Shown: piece after piece, positions 27,175 to 36,228 of the stretch
Layout: each line of letters opens with the position of its first letter
Position numbering within the stretch: the stretch's first letter is position 1
From: an uncultured Nitrospira sp.
GTDB lineage: Bacteria > Nitrospirota > Nitrospiria > Nitrospirales > Nitrospiraceae
Assembly: GCA_902500995.1 (NCBI GenBank)
Contig: CABVSR010000005.1
Location: 62,001 to 126,000 of the forward strand
Length of the DNA stretch: 64,000 bases
Direction of reading: 5' to 3'
The notes under the pieces: generated by a model
Database searches by the model: none
Told to the model about the DNA's origin: nothing
The model's input: the letters and a program-made list of their open reading frames with translations, nothing else
Translations under genes and position numbers: made by a program

Positions 27175-30100
27175 TTACGTCGTGACCACTCTGTTCCCCC
27201 GCCGGCGTTTGCGGGCGGGGGCCTGACCGGCGGCGCCGAAGGGGGCGACCCGGGCCAGCACCGCCGCCGAGAGCACATAGCCCGGCCGGGGCCGCTCCGG
27301 CGGCCGCGTCGGATCGAGCAGCAGGGTCTCATAGGCAATCGGCGCGGTGAGTCCCGCCTCGTCCTCTACCGCGAGCTCCTCGGCCGCCACCGTGAGGCCG
27401 CCGTCCAAGGGCGCAAAGGCCGGCTGCGCCAACTGCTCGTCCTCGCGCAGCTCTTCGAATTGCGCCAGGGCGAAGGGTTCCTGGACCGGCGTCGTCCGCC
27501 AGGGGGAGGTCCCGGCGCGATCCGTCACCGTGACCCGTACCGTCGTCGGCCCGCCGAGAATCGGCGCGGTGCCCAGCTTGGTGATCTGCCGGTTCAAGGG
27601 CGCAATGCGCTCCCGCACGGTCAGCTCCGCCCAGGGATGGACGCGCAAGTCGTTCGGGGGCGGCGATGTCTCGCGGAGCGTCACCACCGGGCTCTGGCTC
27701 CGGGGCACCGTGCCGCTCCAATTGCGCCGGTCGGCCAAGGCGGCGGCGATCGCGCCCACCACATCCACGGCTGCCGGGAGCGGCGGTGCGGTCTTGCTGC
27801 CGAACGTTCGCGCGAAGCGCACCGACACCGAGAAGAACAACAGCGAGATGGAGGCCTTGCCCTCCACATGCCAGGGCGTCGGGCCGGCCAGCCGGCCCTT
27901 AAATGAGATGCCCATCAACAGGCGGCCGTGATACCGGAGCGCTAAGGCGGCGCCGAGTTCCACCTCAAAGGCCAAGGGGGTTAATTGAATCAGCGCATCG
28001 AAGCCGAGCATGCCGTCGAAGCTGAAGCCGCCGCCCGCCGCATGCAGATCCACCCGGGCGCCGAACTGCACCGTATTCGACGTGACCGCCAGATAGGTCT
28101 GGCACCGTAACTGGAGCGAATCGCCATCGGCCAGTTGCAAGGCCAACCGCTTCAAGGCCGGCAGCCCCGGCGGCGGCGCAAAGCGGGGATGGAAGCCGCC
28201 GAGGGCGAGCACAAATTGCGGCTGCCGCCCCCAGCCGGCGCGGAGGGCCATATCGCCCGTGAGGGTGAACTGCAGGATCTTGGAATCATAGAGCGTGGCA
28301 TCGAGCGACACCGTCTCGGCGCTGACATCCAGCACCCCCAGCGCATCCATGCGGATCTGAATCAATGGATGGGTCTGATTGGGCAAGAGCACTTGCAGCC
28401 GGCCGAGCACGATGACCCGAATAGGACTAGGCAGTTCGACGAGCAGGGCGAGATCGAGCGTGAGCAGGGTCGGGGTGCCCCAGCGCAGTTGCACCATCGG
28501 ACCCACCACGTGGCGGCCGGCCGCCGGCGGAAACACCCGGCGCAGGTCACTGAAGATCTGCGGGGCATTGCGGAGTGGATCGGGGGGAAACAACACCGAG
28601 TTGAGGGTGCCGGTCTTGAGCCCGTCGCGCAGTACGTCGGTGCGGACGGTGCGGTGCAAGGCCACTAGGCCACCGATGCCCGTCAACGTGAAGCCCAAAC
28701 CGATGGGAATGGGCGTGAAGCCTTCGGCGGTGAGCAAAATCACGAGGGAGTAGCCACGGCTGCCGTCGGGCAGTCTGGTGGTGAGCAGGCCTAGCGCCTT
28801 GATGGCCACCGTCTCGGCCAGTTCCACCTGCAACATGCCGGAGTATTCGGCACGCTGGGGATCGAAGCCCAGGAAGCCGCCGCCGGTGACGCCCGGCGTC
28901 GCGATCGCCAGCCCGAGGCCGGTGGGCGGTTTGAAGTCGAGGGACAGATCGAGTGGTCCCACATTTCCGCCGTTCGGAGGGAACCGCAGGGTTGCAGCGA
29001 ATCCCACCTGATCGATGGTGCTGGTGACCGGGCCCAGTTTTACGGCGGCGCTGGTGGCGGCCAGGATGTCGATTCCTTGGCCTTCGCCGCTCGATGCACG
29101 GACCGCGAGCCGCAGCAGCTGGATGGAAATCGCATTCAGGAGCGTGACGTGCAGCGGCAGGGTCGCTTCGAATCCCACTCCCCCTTGCAGCGAGAGTCCG
29201 TGACGGAACGACCAGGCACCGGCCAGAGCGAAGGGAACGGTCAGGCCATTTTTCGGGAGCACCTGCGCGAGAAACCCATCGGCTTTAGAGACATCAATCA
29301 CCACCTGGCCCCGTTCCACGCTGAAGGCAATCGCCGGGTCGACGACGGCACGAGCAGGCGCGGCCGAGTCGACATGCAGGTTCAGTTTCACGGAGGACTG
29401 AAGTCCCTCCAGAGTCAGGCGAGAGCCTTCTGCCGAGCCGATCAGAACAAAGGGTTCTGAGCCGGTCTTGCGAGCGAACTGAGCTCCCACGGTCACGTCC
29501 ATCGCCGTTCCGGCCGGCAGCTGAAAGTCGAGATCCATGGGTGGACGAATGGAGGCGGTCAGATCACTGCTGATGCGGGCGACCGTGTCAAACGTCACCT
29601 GCCACGCACCCTCTGTGATGGTGTCGCTGCGTTCGATCGAGGTCGGCGCGCGCAAGCTGACGTCCAACCCGGGGGGCGAGAACGCCGGATGCACTTCCGC
29701 GTTGAAGCCGAAGGCTTCCAACAGCGCCGGCTCACCGGCCGGGCGCAGGATCTCGGCGGGAATGCCGAATTTATCATTCAACAGTCTCTGCAACATCGTG
29801 AACAGGGTCAGCCCGTTGAACGAGGGCGTACCCCAGCCATAGACATCACGCAGCAGTCCCGCCGGGTCGGTGAACAGCTTGAGCAAGCGGTTGAGATGCA
29901 GGGTCTTGTGGACATAGGGACCTTGGAGCGATCCGTCAGGAAGGCCCGGTTCGTCTACGACTTCGATGACGCCTGTGCCGAGCAACAGGAGCGCGATCTG
30001 AGGGAATCGGACTTCGAGGTACTCGGCCACAAGGCGGTGAAGGAGCCGTTCCGGAAAGGCGCGGGCGAAGGCGGCGAGTTCCGTCTTCTGTTGAGGCGAA

Positions 30101-30456
30101 AGGGCGGCGTCGTTGCCGAGCGTCTGGAGAGCCTGAGCAATGTGCTCGACGCTTTGAAGCGTCGCGCGCAATTGCTGGAGCAAGGCGGCGGAGATGGCCG
30201 CAATGATCGCGCGATCGTCCTGCGTGACGGCTTGCGCCAAGTCGTTGATCAGGGCGTCGAGCTCGACGGCAGCCGAGGCCGTGGCGGTGAGCCGGTTCTC
30301 CAGATCGGTCTGGTCCGGCTCCAATTCGAATACGCGCAGCCCGAGCCACGGCAGGACCTCGTCCAGCGTCCCGGTTTCAATGCGCTGCGCCAGCGGTTCG
30401 AACACCCGCGCGAGTTCACCGGCCAATTGTTCAAGCGTGCCGACAATGGTGCTCAT
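27175..30456 (-). CDS. DUF6603-domain giant protein 1 (1,093 residues)
   Basis: The C-terminal two-thirds matches what I know as DUF6603. It has the GLGLAIATPGVTGGGFLGFD opening, a series of alternating hydrophobic beta-strands such as ALGLLTTRLPDGSRGYSLVI, and the ALGGFHPRFAPPPGLPAL motif. Residues about 524-1086 are encoded by a DNA repeat shared with the second DUF6603 gene. The N-terminal half (helical residues 1-170, then beta-rich) differs from its paralogue. There is no signal peptide. The long run of amphipathic strands suggests an elongated beta structure. Its ATG overlaps the protease stop as ATGA, implying translational coupling. The family has no known function. Confidence 0.8.
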   Translation of the reverse strand: MSTIVGTLEQLAGELARVFEPLAQRIETGTLDEVLPWLGLRVFELEPDQTDLENRLTATASAAVELDALINDLAQAVTQDDRAIIAAISAALLQQLRATLQSVEHIAQALQTLGNDAALSPQQKTELAAFARAFPERLLHRLVAEYLEVRFPQIALLLLGTGVIEVVDEPGLPDGSLQGPYVHKTLHLNRLLKLFTDPAGLLRDVYGWGTPSFNGLTLFTMLQRLLNDKFGIPAEILRPAGEPALLEAFGFNAEVHPAFSPPGLDVSLRAPTSIERSDTITEGAWQVTFDTVARISSDLTASIRPPMDLDFQLPAGTAMDVTVGAQFARKTGSEPFVLIGSAEGSRLTLEGLQSSVKLNLHVDSAAPARAVVDPAIAFSVERGQVVIDVSKADGFLAQVLPKNGLTVPFALAGAWSFRHGLSLQGGVGFEATLPLHVTLLNAISIQLLRLAVRASSGEGQGIDILAATSAAVKLGPVTSTIDQVGFAATLRFPPNGGNVGPLDLSLDFKPPTGLGLAIATPGVTGGGFLGFDPQRAEYSGMLQVELAETVAIKALGLLTTRLPDGSRGYSLVILLTAEGFTPIPIGLGFTLTGIGGLVALHRTVRTDVLRDGLKTGTLNSVLFPPDPLRNAPQIFSDLRRVFPPAAGRHVVGPMVQLRWGTPTLLTLDLALLVELPSPIRVIVLGRLQVLLPNQTHPLIQIRMDALGVLDVSAETVSLDATLYDSKILQFTLTGDMALRAGWGRQPQFVLALGGFHPRFAPPPGLPALKRLALQLADGDSLQLRCQTYLAVTSNTVQFGARVDLHAAGGGFSFDGMLGFDALIQLTPLAFEVELGAALALRYHGRLLMGISFKGRLAGPTPWHVEGKASISLLFFSVSVRFARTFGSKTAPPLPAAVDVVGAIAAALADRRNWSGTVPRSQSPVVTLRETSPPPNDLRVHPWAELTVRERIAPLNRQITKLGTAPILGGPTTVRVTVTDRAGTSPWRTTPVQEPFALAQFEELREDEQLAQPAFAPLDGGLTVAAEELAVEDEAGLTAPIAYETLLLDPTRPPERPRPGYVLSAAVLARVAPFGAAGQAPARKRRRGNRVVTT
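27198..28887. repeat. Long exact direct repeat, copy 1 (DUF6603 C-terminal region)
   Basis: This segment of about 1,690 bp recurs at 32934-34623 in the same orientation with a constant offset of 5,736 bp. I compared both ends base by base and several internal lines, and all six reading frames give the same translations. I saw no internal mismatch. Beyond 28887 similarity continues at a lower, coding-like level. The other edge lies a few codons before the stop. Confidence 0.9.
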
Positions 30457-32891
30457 GGATGCGACAGGGCTCGTGATTCAACCTGGGCCATGGCAGTCTC
30501 CGTCAAGAGCATGGCCATGATCGATCGGTATCGTTCAAGACTCGCGCGCAATCTCGGGCTGCCCTGCAGGGCCAGCAGGGTGAAACAACGGTCGAGATAT
30601 CGAGAGGCAGATTCTCCGTCAATCGGCACGGGGCTTCGTTCGGCATGTCCTCCGTACAGGAGCTGCCGCAGCAGCGCCGGGCCTGCCGCGCGGTGCCACA
30701 TCGTCGCGATGCGCCGGTTGCTGTTGATCAACCGGCGGACTTCGCTGAAGTGCCGGCTGATCGCGGCGGCGATGTGTTCGCCTTCCGGATAGCCCTTGAG
30801 CCGCCAGCGGAGCTGTTGCAGCCATGACGTCAACGGCGCGGAATGTCCGGTGAAGGCCGAAGCCTTGGACTCGCGCTGTAGCGGGCCATCTAAACCTGAT
30901 GGTGGATAGATGCGAGGCACGCCGCCGCCGCCACCCCCACCGCCACCTCCGCCGGCTGCTGCGCGAACGGCGTCGATGGCCGCTTGAATATTCAGTTTGC
31001 CTCCTCCCCAGGTGGCATCCCATCCGCCGGCCGGTCGCTCGCGTGCCGTCGCCTGCAAGTGGCGGACAATCTCGGCTCTCGTCAGCCGGGGATTTTCTTC
31101 CAGGAGCAACGCGATCGCACCCGCCACGTGGGGCGCGGCCATACTGGTGCCGGTCAGATCTTCATAGAGACAGCAACAGGCGTCGGGGCAGCAGTCGCAG
31201 CAGCGGCCGCGCAAGTTGGCGGCATCGGCCTTGGCGGACGTGATTTCCAACCCCGGCGCCGCGATGTCGGGCTTGCGGTTCGTGGCGGCGCCTCTTGCGA
31301 CGGGGCCACGGCTGGAGGAGGAGACGATGCCGGTCGAGGGCCAGCAATCGCAGCGGCTCGTGCGCGACGCGTGGTTGGCAACCGTGATGACTTGCGATGC
31401 CGTGCCGGGAATGCTGAGTGTCGCGTCGAGGCTGGCGCGCACCTTCGCGTCGGCGGGAGTCGTCGGCGGCAAGAACCAGGGCGTGTTGGTGCCGCGATCG
31501 ATCCAGCAATGAACATTGACATCCCCGGCGTTCGGATTGGCGAGCGTCAGCTTCCAGAGGCCGTTGAGGATAGGCGCGCGCCGGGGACGCGCGATGGTGA
31601 TGCGGAAATTATTGTCCCGGTCGTGTTCGCCATTGATGGTGCCGTCGATCGACACGCGCGTTTGCCGGTTGGCGGCGGCTGCGGGATTGGCGATAAAAGG
31701 CGGCGCGGCGGCATTGGCCGGCAGGTCGGTGCCATGGTTGACGGCGCCGCTCGCGGCTCCCCCTGGCGCGGTGACGGTCAGGTTCAGTGTGCCGGCACGG
31801 TCGTACCAGAGGTCGAGCAAGGTTTCGCTCTGGCGATCCTTGGGCATCTCGAATTCGATCTCCAGATTGCCGTTGCCCGGCACGCGGCCCTGCACGTGGC
31901 GCAACATGCCGCCTTCGTTGCCGGAGGATTTGACCACGATCTGCGGATGGTGCAGGAAGTCGCCGGTCTCCACATGGGCGTCGATCGCCAGCTCCACGGC
32001 GTTCGTGCCGTCATGAGGTCCCAGGTTGTCGCCCTGACTGATGTTGATGACTTTCGGTTTGTCGATGCTGCCGAGAAAGGAGAAGATGAAATCGATCGCT
32101 TCGAGCAAGCGTTGGTTTTCTCCGATCGCGTTGTCGTTGGTGTAGTCGTAACGCACGACGATGAGTTCAGCCTCCGGTGCCACCCCGACATAGGTCTGGC
32201 TGCCATGGCAGCAGGTGGCAGGTTTGCCGTTGCCCGCTGCGATGCCTGCGACGTGGGTGCCATGGCCTTCCCGTTTGTTGCTGGCATCGACATCCTTGGT
32301 GCGCACCGTGGCTTGTCCTTTGAGCGCCCGGGTGAGCTGGTCCTGGTTGTAGACCACGCCGATATTGTTGGGGCCTCTGGTATCGCCGGCGCGGAAGCGC
32401 AACATTTGATCCCAGATCGCGAGGATCCTCGAGTTGCCGTTCTCATCGACGAAGGAGCCGTGCCGCCAGTCGATGCCGCTGTCGATGATTCCGACGACGA
32501 CGCCCTTTCCCTTGCGCGAGCGGGCGCCTGTATGCACGGCGGTCGCGCGGATTTCCGGCAAACTGAAGTTGAGCTCCGGATGCATCCGGCGAGGCCCTTC
32601 CACGGTCGTGACGTGAGGGATCGCTGCGAGATCGTCGAGCCGGTCGATGGCGATGGTGCCGGTGGCGATGCTGTAGCCCTTGCGGGGATGGCGGACGAGC
32701 GTGCGCCGGACGAAGCCGGTTGAGGTTAGATCCTCCACATTCCCGGTGAATCCGACGATGACGCCCACCTGATCACTCTTCGTGTCAGCCTTGGCGCGGG
32801 AGCGAGATTTCGGCGCGGCCGCGGCTGCGTCACCGGGGGCCTGCCTGGCACGGAGTTTCGCCCGCAATCCGGGATCAAGTTTTTTATTCAT
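30453..32891 (-). CDS. Subtilisin-like (S8) serine protease with Cys-rich insert
   Basis: The 812-residue protein has an intact S8 triad: Asp near 135 (VVVGIIDSGID), His near 211 (GHGTHVAGIAAGNG) and Ser near 582 (DLTGTSMAAPHVAG). A beta-rich insert of about 250 residues separates His from Ser. Just before the Ser motif lies a dense cysteine cluster (GRCCDCCPDACCCLYED). Near residue 650 a poly-Gly run links to a helical C-terminal domain of about 140 residues. The N-terminus is basic with no signal peptide, although a prodomain-like region (40-110) is present. ATG 32891 follows GAGGA. It lies between the two DUF6603 genes, 10 bp from one and overlapping the other by 4 bp. Confidence 0.88.
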   Translation of the reverse strand: MNKKLDPGLRAKLRARQAPGDAAAAAPKSRSRAKADTKSDQVGVIVGFTGNVEDLTSTGFVRRTLVRHPRKGYSIATGTIAIDRLDDLAAIPHVTTVEGPRRMHPELNFSLPEIRATAVHTGARSRKGKGVVVGIIDSGIDWRHGSFVDENGNSRILAIWDQMLRFRAGDTRGPNNIGVVYNQDQLTRALKGQATVRTKDVDASNKREGHGTHVAGIAAGNGKPATCCHGSQTYVGVAPEAELIVVRYDYTNDNAIGENQRLLEAIDFIFSFLGSIDKPKVINISQGDNLGPHDGTNAVELAIDAHVETGDFLHHPQIVVKSSGNEGGMLRHVQGRVPGNGNLEIEFEMPKDRQSETLLDLWYDRAGTLNLTVTAPGGAASGAVNHGTDLPANAAAPPFIANPAAAANRQTRVSIDGTINGEHDRDNNFRITIARPRRAPILNGLWKLTLANPNAGDVNVHCWIDRGTNTPWFLPPTTPADAKVRASLDATLSIPGTASQVITVANHASRTSRCDCWPSTGIVSSSSRGPVARGAATNRKPDIAAPGLEITSAKADAANLRGRCCDCCPDACCCLYEDLTGTSMAAPHVAGAIALLLEENPRLTRAEIVRHLQATARERPAGGWDATWGGGKLNIQAAIDAVRAAAGGGGGGGGGGGVPRIYPPSGLDGPLQRESKASAFTGHSAPLTSWLQQLRWRLKGYPEGEHIAAAISRHFSEVRRLINSNRRIATMWHRAAGPALLRQLLYGGHAERSPVPIDGESASRYLDRCFTLLALQGSPRLRASLERYRSIMAMLLTETAMAQVESRALSHP

Positions 32892-32901
32892 GGGGCTGTC
32901 C

Positions 32902-35900
32902 TCATGACTGGCCGACCAAGTCGGCGGTGCGTGCCCGCCGGCGTTTGCGGGCGGGGGCCTGACCGGCGGCGCCGAAGGGGGCGACCCGGGCCAGCACCGC
33001 CGCCGAGAGCACATAGCCCGGCCGGGGCCGCTCCGGCGGCCGCGTCGGATCGAGCAGCAGGGTCTCATAGGCAATCGGCGCGGTGAGTCCCGCCTCGTCC
33101 TCTACCGCGAGCTCCTCGGCCGCCACCGTGAGGCCGCCGTCCAAGGGCGCAAAGGCCGGCTGCGCCAACTGCTCGTCCTCGCGCAGCTCTTCGAATTGCG
33201 CCAGGGCGAAGGGTTCCTGGACCGGCGTCGTCCGCCAGGGGGAGGTCCCGGCGCGATCCGTCACCGTGACCCGTACCGTCGTCGGCCCGCCGAGAATCGG
33301 CGCGGTGCCCAGCTTGGTGATCTGCCGGTTCAAGGGCGCAATGCGCTCCCGCACGGTCAGCTCCGCCCAGGGATGGACGCGCAAGTCGTTCGGGGGCGGC
33401 GATGTCTCGCGGAGCGTCACCACCGGGCTCTGGCTCCGGGGCACCGTGCCGCTCCAATTGCGCCGGTCGGCCAAGGCGGCGGCGATCGCGCCCACCACAT
33501 CCACGGCTGCCGGGAGCGGCGGTGCGGTCTTGCTGCCGAACGTTCGCGCGAAGCGCACCGACACCGAGAAGAACAACAGCGAGATGGAGGCCTTGCCCTC
33601 CACATGCCAGGGCGTCGGGCCGGCCAGCCGGCCCTTAAATGAGATGCCCATCAACAGGCGGCCGTGATACCGGAGCGCTAAGGCGGCGCCGAGTTCCACC
33701 TCAAAGGCCAAGGGGGTTAATTGAATCAGCGCATCGAAGCCGAGCATGCCGTCGAAGCTGAAGCCGCCGCCCGCCGCATGCAGATCCACCCGGGCGCCGA
33801 ACTGCACCGTATTCGACGTGACCGCCAGATAGGTCTGGCACCGTAACTGGAGCGAATCGCCATCGGCCAGTTGCAAGGCCAACCGCTTCAAGGCCGGCAG
33901 CCCCGGCGGCGGCGCAAAGCGGGGATGGAAGCCGCCGAGGGCGAGCACAAATTGCGGCTGCCGCCCCCAGCCGGCGCGGAGGGCCATATCGCCCGTGAGG
34001 GTGAACTGCAGGATCTTGGAATCATAGAGCGTGGCATCGAGCGACACCGTCTCGGCGCTGACATCCAGCACCCCCAGCGCATCCATGCGGATCTGAATCA
34101 ATGGATGGGTCTGATTGGGCAAGAGCACTTGCAGCCGGCCGAGCACGATGACCCGAATAGGACTAGGCAGTTCGACGAGCAGGGCGAGATCGAGCGTGAG
34201 CAGGGTCGGGGTGCCCCAGCGCAGTTGCACCATCGGACCCACCACGTGGCGGCCGGCCGCCGGCGGAAACACCCGGCGCAGGTCACTGAAGATCTGCGGG
34301 GCATTGCGGAGTGGATCGGGGGGAAACAACACCGAGTTGAGGGTGCCGGTCTTGAGCCCGTCGCGCAGTACGTCGGTGCGGACGGTGCGGTGCAAGGCCA
34401 CTAGGCCACCGATGCCCGTCAACGTGAAGCCCAAACCGATGGGAATGGGCGTGAAGCCTTCGGCGGTGAGCAAAATCACGAGGGAGTAGCCACGGCTGCC
34501 GTCGGGCAGTCTGGTGGTGAGCAGGCCTAGCGCCTTGATGGCCACCGTCTCGGCCAGTTCCACCTGCAACATGCCGGAGTATTCGGCACGCTGGGGATCG
34601 AAGCCCAGGAAGCCGCCGCCGGTCACGCCCGGCGTGGTAATCGCCAGGCCGAGACCGGTGGGTGGCTTGAAACGCGGCGACAGGCCAAAGAGGCCGAGGT
34701 TGCCTTCGTGAAACGAGAGGGCGACCGTGACGCCGATCCGTTCGATGGTCGCGGTGACGGGGCCGAGTACGACACGCCCGGTCAGGCTGGTTTCTGTGTC
34801 GATGCCCTCTTCGCCCACGTCGATGCCGATGTGGGCTGCATCCAACTTCACGGGGCCGCCGGCCCGCTGCAACGAGAGCGATACGTGAAGTCCCCCGCTG
34901 CCGGAGAACGAGAGTCCGGTCTTGCTGCTCCAGTGCAGGGTGAGGTCGAACGGAGCCTGGACGGACTCTCGTCCCATCGTCCCTTGAATGAAGCCGTCGG
35001 CTCCCGCGAGCGAGAGGTCGAACCGCAACCCCACAAGCGCGAGTTCCACGAATGCGTCCCTGTTGGTCGCGGAGGATACATCGAGCCCGCCTGCGACGCT
35101 GAACTGTTGATACTGCAGGGCCGACCCGCCCGGCAAACGCACCAGCGGTTTGGCTGTGCCGGTCGGCTGACCGTGCCGCAATCCCAAGGTGAAGCGACCG
35201 GTGAGGGCGTCGCTGAGCCCCGCGCCTTTGCGCAACGTGAAGTCCTGGCCCGGCCGGAGGATCAGCGCCAGCCGTTTGAGGACGTCCACGTTGCCGGACC
35301 ATTCAATGCGGGTATCCTCCAGCCGTGAAAAAGGCACGCTGCCTTCCGCGCGGCCTTGGATGATGGGCGCCGCGCCCAGGCCGGCGTCGCTCGCGCCAGG
35401 CGACGTGGGGGCGGCACCGAAGAGTGAGAGGCCCAGGCGCGCGCCGAACGAGGTTCCACGTTCCTCATGCAGGAAGGTGATGAGTTGCGGCGGAGGATCG
35501 GCTCTGGCTTCGGTTCGTCCCAGCCAGGCTTCCTCCGCCTGCGGGCTGAGCGGCTGGATGCGGCTCCGCAGGCCGAGCGTCTGCAGCAGTTGGCTCAGTC
35601 TGGTGAGGAAGGTCATCGATTGGAAGTCGGGCGTATGCCAGCCGTAGGCCTCGGTCATCAGTTCGTCCGGCTTCGTGACCGCCACTTTGAAGAGGTGATA
35701 GTTCACCGTCGCGCGGACATGTTCGACCTGGAACTTCGTCGGATCGGCGGCGTAGTACGGATAGTCGATGATGTTGAGCAGATGCAGGGCGGCGTAACTG
35801 AGCGGCGAAGCCTGCGCCAGGAAATTGGCTACCAGGAAATCGAAGAGCCGTCTCGGGAGTTCCTTGTGGATTTGCGTGCGATCGACGTAGTCGCCGAAGG

Positions 35901-36228
35901 AGGCCAGCTTGGCGGGCAAGGTCACGGCCAGGTCGTGGATGCGGCGGACGAGCGCTTCGATCGCCAGCGCGAGGTCGGCGATGCGGCCGGCCATGGCCAG
36001 ATCATCGTGCCATTCGGCATCGGACGCGCTGAGCACCGCGTCGAGCTTCGAGAGGAAATCGCCGATGTCGAGAGTCGCCAGCCCGATGTCGTCGATGCCG
36101 GGCGGCAGGTCCCAGCCCAAGAGGTTCAAGAACGCGCGCGCTTCCTCCACATTTCCGTGGATGAGGTCGAGGTGCGCCAGCAGGCGCCCGACCCCGGCGG
36201 TGGCGTTCTGAACTAGATGATCGGCCAT
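32902..36228 (-). CDS. DUF6603-domain giant protein 2 (1,108 residues)
   Basis: This is a paralogue of the 1,093-residue protein. From about residue 536 to 1,098 it is identical, being encoded by the shared repeat; the N-terminal half is clearly different. That half starts with a helical region (1-200: VGRLLAHLDLIHGNVEEARA) and continues with Gly-rich beta strands. The identical part includes the GGFHPRFAPPPGLPALKRLA motif. There is no signal peptide or membrane helix. The last residues (RRRARTADLVGQS) lie outside the repeat and differ from the paralogue. It overlaps the PLD gene by 16 bp and ends 10 bp before the protease start. Confidence 0.8.
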   Translation of the reverse strand: MADHLVQNATAGVGRLLAHLDLIHGNVEEARAFLNLLGWDLPPGIDDIGLATLDIGDFLSKLDAVLSASDAEWHDDLAMAGRIADLALAIEALVRRIHDLAVTLPAKLASFGDYVDRTQIHKELPRRLFDFLVANFLAQASPLSYAALHLLNIIDYPYYAADPTKFQVEHVRATVNYHLFKVAVTKPDELMTEAYGWHTPDFQSMTFLTRLSQLLQTLGLRSRIQPLSPQAEEAWLGRTEARADPPPQLITFLHEERGTSFGARLGLSLFGAAPTSPGASDAGLGAAPIIQGRAEGSVPFSRLEDTRIEWSGNVDVLKRLALILRPGQDFTLRKGAGLSDALTGRFTLGLRHGQPTGTAKPLVRLPGGSALQYQQFSVAGGLDVSSATNRDAFVELALVGLRFDLSLAGADGFIQGTMGRESVQAPFDLTLHWSSKTGLSFSGSGGLHVSLSLQRAGGPVKLDAAHIGIDVGEEGIDTETSLTGRVVLGPVTATIERIGVTVALSFHEGNLGLFGLSPRFKPPTGLGLAITTPGVTGGGFLGFDPQRAEYSGMLQVELAETVAIKALGLLTTRLPDGSRGYSLVILLTAEGFTPIPIGLGFTLTGIGGLVALHRTVRTDVLRDGLKTGTLNSVLFPPDPLRNAPQIFSDLRRVFPPAAGRHVVGPMVQLRWGTPTLLTLDLALLVELPSPIRVIVLGRLQVLLPNQTHPLIQIRMDALGVLDVSAETVSLDATLYDSKILQFTLTGDMALRAGWGRQPQFVLALGGFHPRFAPPPGLPALKRLALQLADGDSLQLRCQTYLAVTSNTVQFGARVDLHAAGGGFSFDGMLGFDALIQLTPLAFEVELGAALALRYHGRLLMGISFKGRLAGPTPWHVEGKASISLLFFSVSVRFARTFGSKTAPPLPAAVDVVGAIAAALADRRNWSGTVPRSQSPVVTLRETSPPPNDLRVHPWAELTVRERIAPLNRQITKLGTAPILGGPTTVRVTVTDRAGTSPWRTTPVQEPFALAQFEELREDEQLAQPAFAPLDGGLTVAAEELAVEDEAGLTAPIAYETLLLDPTRPPERPRPGYVLSAAVLARVAPFGAAGQAPARKRRRARTADLVGQS
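32934..34623. repeat. Long exact direct repeat, copy 2 (DUF6603 C-terminal region)
   Basis: This is the second copy of the 1,690-bp segment at 27198-28887. The first mismatch on the right is at 34624 (c against g), after which the two copies differ at several positions per 50 bp. On the left identity begins at 32934. Recombination between the copies would delete 5,736 bp, including the protease gene, and leave a single hybrid DUF6603 gene. Confidence 0.9.

Noticed and set aside
30921-30960. Possible frameshift at the poly-Gly run of the S8 protease
   Set aside because: The GCC/GCG-rich run is slippery for sequencing, but the frame stays open on both sides and the downstream helical domain reads sensibly, so no break is called.
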